Below are positions 16,234-19,609 of a stretch of DNA of 19,609 nucleotides, piece by piece (position 1 is the first letter of the stretch; every line of letters starts with the position of its first letter). Source of the stretch: Flavobacteriales bacterium (GTDB taxonomy: Bacteria > Bacteroidota > Bacteroidia > Flavobacteriales > BACL11); the NCBI GenBank assembly GCA_002710495.1, contig PAKE01000035.1, positions 5,412 through 25,020 of the forward strand, read 5' to 3'. Below the pieces are notes generated by a model that was given only the letters and a program-made list of their open reading frames with translations, did no database searches and had not been told where the DNA came from. Position numbers and translations under genes: made by a program.

Positions 16234-16851
16234 CTATTTTGATAAGGAGTTTTCGTACGGTAGTCTACTACTAATAGCGGTTCCTAAAGTAATTTCATCA
16301 GCATATTCTAATTCATCTCCAATTGAAATACCTCTTGCAATAGAAGAAATAGTAATATCTAGTTCTTTTAATCTTCTGAATAAATAAAAGTTAGTTGTAT
16401 CTCCTTCCATAGTAGTACTTAGGGCAAAAATGATCTCCTTCACCTCCGAATTTTGTACTTTTTGTATTAATTCTTCTACTTTTATATCAGATGGACCTAT
16501 TCCGTCCATTGGAGAGATAAGACCTCCCAAAACGTGATAGATTCCCTTAAATTGCATGGTGCTTTCCACTGCCATCATTACACGAATGTCTTCTACTACA
16601 CAAATGGTAGATTTATCTCTTTTCTGATCAGAGCAAATCTCGCATTTATGATTATCAGAAATAGAAAAACATTCTGAGCAGTAATTGATGTTGTTTATCA
16701 GATCAATAAAAGAATTACCGAACTGATTGATGTTTTGTTTGTCTTGCTTTATCATATGAAGTACTAAACGTAAAGCTGATTTTTTTCCTATTCCTGGCAG
16801 GGAAGAAAGTTGATTTACTGCATTTTCTACAAGTTTAGACGAGAAATTCAT
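16234..16851 (-). CDS. recR: Recombination protein RecR
   Basis: The 205-residue protein, read from ATG 16851, starts MNFSSKLVENAVNQLSSLPGIGKKSA, the usual RecR beginning with its helix-hairpin-helix. A C4 zinc finger follows (Cys58, Cys61, Cys70, Cys73), then a Toprim domain with VVEDIRVMMAVE and YHVLGGLISPMDGIGP, and a C-terminal segment ending ARGISIGDELEYADEITLG. RecR acts with RecO/RecF to load RecA at single-strand gaps and breaks. An in-frame ATG at 16875 would add eight residues, but a perfect -7 promoter box lies between the two ATGs, and relatives of about 205 residues begin at MNFSSK. It is the first gene of a minus-strand group with the E2, exonuclease and FAH genes, and is divergent from the symporter. 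Confidence 0.95.
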   Translation of the reverse strand: MNFSSKLVENAVNQLSSLPGIGKKSALRLVLHMIKQDKQNINQFGNSFIDLINNINYCSECFSISDNHKCEICSDQKRDKSTICVVEDIRVMMAVESTMQFKGIYHVLGGLISPMDGIGPSDIKVEELIQKVQNSEVKEIIFALSTTMEGDTTNFYLFRRLKELDITISSIARGISIGDELEYADEITLGTAISSRLPYENSLSK

Positions 16852-16856
16852 TGTCG

Positions 16857-16864
16857 CAAATTTA
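16857..16864 (-). promoter_or_regulatory. Predicted -7 promoter box of recR
   Basis: The minus strand reads TAAATTTG, an exact TAnnTTTG match ending five bases before the recR ATG at 16851. If used, transcription would begin at or next to the A of the ATG, giving a leaderless mRNA. The region a -33 element would occupy overlaps the divergent symporter -7 box. Confidence 0.45.
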
Positions 16865-16886
16865 GGTATTTTCATTAATTTTATGA

Positions 16887-16894
16887 TAGTTTTG
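16887..16894 (+). promoter_or_regulatory. Predicted -7 promoter box of the sodium:solute symporter gene
   Basis: TAGTTTTG matches TAnnTTTG exactly and ends 18 bases before the ATG at 16913, giving a short leader of about a dozen bases. No -33 TTG is present at the usual distance. It lies within the 61-base divergent gap shared with recR. Confidence 0.5.
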
Positions 16895-16912
16895 TAAAAA
16901 CAAAATTTATCT

Positions 16913-18340
16913 ATGAATCCAAGCTTAATAATACTTTGTATATCGGCCTATTTTTTGCTTTTATTTATTATTTCCTATATAACTGGCAAGAATGATAGTA
17001 ATGAATCCTTCTTTTTAGGAAACAGGAATTCTCCTTGGTTTGTTATTGCTTATGGTATGATAGGTACAACATTGTCAGGAATTACATTTATTTCAGTACC
17101 TGGATGGGTAGCCTCAAGTCAATTCTCATATATGCAAATGGTATTTGGTTTTTTTGTAGGATACTTTATTATTGCACGTATTTTATTACCTCTTTATTAC
17201 AAACTTGAACTTACTTCAATTTACACTTATTTAAGGGATAGATTTGGATACAGTAGTTATAAAACAGGCTCAGTATTATTCTTGTTCTCTAGAACTATAG
17301 GAGCTTCATTTCGGTTATATCTGATTGCTTCAGTTTTACAATTTGCTGTATTTAATTCTTGGAATGTTCCTTTTGCTTTAACTGTTGCTATAACTATTTC
17401 ATTAATATGGATATATACTTACAGAGGTGGCATTAAAACGATTATCTGGACTGATGCTTTGCAAACTACATTTATGCTCTCGACTGTTTTTATAATTGCA
17501 TTTACTTTAATGAAGAATATGAATTTAGATGCATTTTCATTAATACAAGAAATTAGAGATTCAGATTACTCTAAGATGTTCTTTTTTGAAGATTGGAAAG
17601 ATAAAAAATACTTCTTCAAACAATTCTTTTCAGGAGTATTTATGGCTATAGTAATGACAGGTTTAGATCAAGATCAGATGCAAAAGAATTTAAGTTGTAG
17701 AAACTTAAAAGATGCTCAAAAAAATATGTTTACTTTTAGTTCTATTTTAATTGTTGTTGATTTACTATTCCTTTCTGTTGGAGCATTATTATATATTTAT
17801 TCTAATAAATATGGTATTATAATTCCTGAAGATCCCGACATGTTGTTTCCTAATATTGCATTAAATTCAGGCTTGCCTTATTATGTAAGTATTCTATTTC
17901 TTATAGGTATCATTGCTGCAGCTTATTCAAGTGCTGATTCAGCACTTACATCACTCACTACCTCTTTTTGTGTTGATATTATAGAGTTTGAAAAACAAGA
18001 CCCAGAGAAACAAATAAAAACACGTAAGTATGTGCATTTCTTGATGTCCTTAGTGCTTTTTGGAGTGATTTTATTATTTAATGCTATAAATGATGATAGT
18101 GTAATAAAATCTTTATTTACTGTAGCTGGATATACTTATGGCCCTTTATTAGGAATGTTTGCCTTTGGTTTATTTACTAAATGGGAGGTTAATGATAAAT
18201 GGGTTCCTCTTGTAGCTTTATTATCACCTATATTGTGTTATATATTAACACTATATATACCTTTTGGTTTTGAATTATTGATATTAAATGGATTAATTAC
18301 ATTTGTAGGACTATATTTCTTAAAATTTAAGAAATCCTAA
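16913..18340 (+). CDS. Sodium:solute symporter (SSS family)
   Basis: The 475-residue protein is almost entirely hydrophobic helices, about 12-13 membrane spans. It starts with a first span at residues 4-24 and continues with the family-typical NSPWFVIAYGMIGTTLSGITF (about 39-60, given as its key region) and GLDQDQMQKNLSCRN. A later segment, AYSSADSALTSLTTS, is the region where Ser/Thr residues form the Na2 sodium site in LeuT-fold SSS transporters. It sits in the inner membrane and imports a solute with Na+; the substrate cannot be read from sequence. Sugar, amino-acid, sialic-acid and carboxylate members all exist. It is divergent from recR and probably monocistronic: the next gene has its own promoter-like box and a palindrome lies at its 3' end. 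Confidence 0.9.
   Translation: MNPSLIILCISAYFLLLFIISYITGKNDSNESFFLGNRNSPWFVIAYGMIGTTLSGITFISVPGWVASSQFSYMQMVFGFFVGYFIIARILLPLYYKLELTSIYTYLRDRFGYSSYKTGSVLFLFSRTIGASFRLYLIASVLQFAVFNSWNVPFALTVAITISLIWIYTYRGGIKTIIWTDALQTTFMLSTVFIIAFTLMKNMNLDAFSLIQEIRDSDYSKMFFFEDWKDKKYFFKQFFSGVFMAIVMTGLDQDQMQKNLSCRNLKDAQKNMFTFSSILIVVDLLFLSVGALLYIYSNKYGIIIPEDPDMLFPNIALNSGLPYYVSILFLIGIIAAAYSSADSALTSLTTSFCVDIIEFEKQDPEKQIKTRKYVHFLMSLVLFGVILLFNAINDDSVIKSLFTVAGYTYGPLLGMFAFGLFTKWEVNDKWVPLVALLSPILCYILTLYIPFGFELLILNGLITFVGLYFLKFKKS
18315..18335. repeat. Perfect 21-bp AT-rich palindrome at the 3' end of the symporter gene
   Basis: ATTTCTTAAA-A-TTTAAGAAAT is a perfect inverted repeat of 10-bp arms around one base; as RNA it would fold as a 9-bp stem with a 3-base loop. 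It covers the last codons of the symporter (stop at 18338-18340) and is followed after a few bases by AAAAATTTTCTC. It could be an atypical terminator, an operator for the gene at 18363, or composition-driven. The palindrome is seen directly; its role is inference. Confidence 0.5.
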
Positions 18341-18350
18341 AAATTTTCTC

Positions 18351-18358
18351 TAAATTTG
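18351..18358 (+). promoter_or_regulatory. Predicted -7 promoter box of the hypothetical gene at 18363
   Basis: TAAATTTG matches TAnnTTTG exactly and ends four bases before the ATG at 18363, so any transcript from it would start at the initiation codon. The sequence TAAATTTG is identical to the predicted recR box on the other strand. Confidence 0.4.
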
Positions 18359-18362
18359 ATGA

Positions 18363-19058
18363 ATGAAAAACCTATTGCTGCTATTACTATGTATGCCTTT
18401 GATTGGGACTGCGCAGATAGACACTACAACAATATTGAAGTCTAATTTTATAGAAGATTCGTTTATAAATTTTGATAGTTTAGTAATTACAGATTGTATT
18501 GTATATAACACAGAGAAATCTACTTTTACAGGAACTGCTTTTTTTATTGATTATTTGAGCCGTTATTATTTTATAAAAGAAGATTTGGATAAACCAAAAG
18601 TAGTGTTAAAAATAATAACTTTTAAAGATGGTCTGAAGCACGGAATATCTAAAATTATAGATCCAATAAATGGTGAGATTATTAAGGAGATATCGTTTAA
18701 TGAAAAACTTCATGTTTCTGAAGAGAAAAAATATCTTTTTAAGTATGCAGACGTTAAAGAAGAATTTGGTGATTTAGATACCTATATTGTATTTACAAGA
18801 CCAAAATTATATACTATTGGTTGGGAGAAGTTAACAGATGATTATAGTAAATATTTAGGTGATGAGCATTCTATTTCTGTTTTTGTAGATGATAAATACA
18901 CAAACAAATTATTAGTTGTTACAACTAAATTGAGTTATGGTTCTACATCTGAAGAGTATGGTCATTGGGCATCTGATACTGATAATTATTTATATAGAGT
19001 TCCTCCAAATTATTGCGGTAATAAGGTTACAATTACCAATATTAAAATCAGACCTTAA
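18363..19058 (+). CDS. Exported hypothetical protein with a MORN-like segment
   Basis: I do not recognise this 231-residue protein. It has a clear Sec signal peptide (MKNLLLLLLCMPLIGTA, cut before Gln18); Cys10 is too early and badly placed for a lipobox. Residues about 86-113 (FKDGLKHGISKIIDPINGE) resemble a MORN-type/YwqK-like repeat with the pattern D-G-x-x-H-G and a downstream N-G. The preceding segment (GTAFFIDYLSRYYFIKEDLD) may be a degenerate second copy. The rest is beta-strand-like with a final VTITNIKIRP. No catalytic motif, no T9SS sorting domain and no membrane anchor are visible, so a periplasmic protein is most likely. Its ATG follows a -7-like box by four bases. Its stop overlaps that of the convergent lgt. 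The coding call is supported by the signal peptide and by the neighbours leaving no other frame. Confidence 0.7.
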   Translation: MKNLLLLLLCMPLIGTAQIDTTTILKSNFIEDSFINFDSLVITDCIVYNTEKSTFTGTAFFIDYLSRYYFIKEDLDKPKVVLKIITFKDGLKHGISKIIDPINGEIIKEISFNEKLHVSEEKKYLFKYADVKEEFGDLDTYIVFTRPKLYTIGWEKLTDDYSKYLGDEHSISVFVDDKYTNKLLVVTTKLSYGSTSEEYGHWASDTDNYLYRVPPNYCGNKVTITNIKIRP

Positions 19059-19609
19059 TTTTTTTGAGTTGATGTGTTACCTTCTCTTTTATTTAAGAAG
19101 TATATTCCTAATATACCAATAAGTATCAAAGAAAATGAAATAATTTCTGCTTGTGTTTGTTCTCCTATCATATCATGATTGATTCTTATTTTTTCAATAA
19201 GAAACCTTTCAATTCCATTCAAAATAAGATAGATGCAAAATAATACACCAGCTATCTTAATTTTCTTTCGAATACTCCACAAAAACACAAATATTAATCC
19301 AGCCATTATAATTTCATAAAATGGGGTAGGATATACATTCTCTGCAAGCTGATGACAGAAATTTCCTTCACATCCAGGTATCAGCTCTCCAGCGTTTATT
19401 ACATTATTAGGATAATTGTAACTCCACATCCAATCTGGCAAGAAGCTCATCCAATCTGGTTTTGAGGCAGTATTTACTATTCCCCAATCACCATCTCCAC
19501 TAAAATGACAACCCATTCTTCCTATACCATAAGCTAAAATAAGTACAGGAGCAAATACATCAACTAAATGTTCTAGTTTTATATTATTCTTTTTTGCGTA
19601 ATACCCAAC
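19055..19609 (-). CDS. lgt: Prolipoprotein diacylglyceryl transferase, C-terminal part (cut by window edge)
   Basis: The frame is open from the right edge to a TAA at 19055-19057, giving 184 residues and no start codon that should be trusted; an internal ATG at 19516 sits within the family block and is not the start. The fragment contains DVFAPVLILAYGIGRMGCHFSGDGDWG (quoted only as the family block around residues 17-44), then VYPTPFYEIIMAG and several membrane spans ending at ILGIYFLNK. This is the form of Lgt I recall from Bacteroidota; it transfers diacylglyceryl from phosphatidylglycerol to the lipobox cysteine in the inner membrane. The Gly-Arg pair corresponds to the functionally important Arg143 region of E. 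coli Lgt. The stop overlaps that of the convergent hypothetical gene by three of four bases. Confidence 0.88.
   Translation of the reverse strand, partial: VGYYAKKNNIKLEHLVDVFAPVLILAYGIGRMGCHFSGDGDWGIVNTASKPDWMSFLPDWMWSYNYPNNVINAGELIPGCEGNFCHQLAENVYPTPFYEIIMAGLIFVFLWSIRKKIKIAGVLFCIYLILNGIERFLIEKIRINHDMIGEQTQAEIISFSLILIGILGIYFLNKREGNTSTQKN

Noticed and set aside
15830..16387. Long plus-strand open frame opposite the E2 and recR genes
   Set aside because: It is composed of serine/threonine/isoleucine-rich antisense translation of two well-supported genes and has no recognisable motif.
16852..16875. Upstream ATG for recR at 16875
   Set aside because: It adds eight residues not seen in relatives and lies upstream of the best promoter box; kept only as an alternative.
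18937..19122. Short plus-strand frame across the 3' end of the hypothetical gene into lgt
   Set aside because: Overlaps two better supported genes, is hydrophobic by base composition only and has no promoter or motif.

Overview
This is an AT-rich, gene-dense chromosomal segment from a member of the Bacteroidota, most likely the order Flavobacteriales. The evidence is two secreted proteins with type IX secretion system (T9SS) C-terminal sorting domains (one type A, one type B/CHU_C-like), the absence of clear Shine-Dalgarno sequences, several exact TAnnTTTG boxes (the Bacteroidota -7 promoter element) just upstream of genes, and proteins whose closest remembered relatives are flavobacterial. 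All complete genes read through in the standard code. I see no tRNA, rRNA, CRISPR array, insertion sequence, phage gene or sign of recent transfer. No gene-free stretch exceeds about 100 bases.

Layout. The left edge cuts glyA (minus strand), divergent from a nitronate monooxygenase/FabK-like flavoenzyme. Two exported T9SS cargo genes follow: a surface thioredoxin-like protein and a large 1136-residue adhesin-like protein. Next come guaB (IMP dehydrogenase) and a very compact run: a double-parvulin peptidyl-prolyl isomerase, a SurA-like lipoprotein without parvulin domain, SurA, a MoxR ATPase and peptide deformylase. In that run most start codons abut the previous stop codon. Convergent to it is a minus-strand group that reads recR, a 2-oxoacid dehydrogenase E2, a DEDDh exonuclease, then an FAH-family hydrolase. 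A sodium:solute symporter diverges from recR. It is followed by a small exported hypothetical protein whose stop codon overlaps that of a convergent lgt, which is cut by the right edge.

How the genes fit together. The three SurA-like proteins look like one module for escorting outer-membrane and exported proteins across the periplasm. Deformylase (N-terminal maturation) and Lgt (lipoprotein maturation) act on the same broad protein-export theme, but Lgt is probably an independent locus. The remaining genes are housekeeping: one-carbon and purine metabolism, branched-chain or other 2-oxoacid oxidation, recombination repair and transport.

I found no convincing undescribed system. The most useful observations are the zero-gap chaperone cassette, a TTG-started lipoprotein with an acidic stretch after its lipidated cysteine, predicted leaderless or mutually overlapping promoters around recR, and a perfect 21-bp palindrome at the symporter 3' end.
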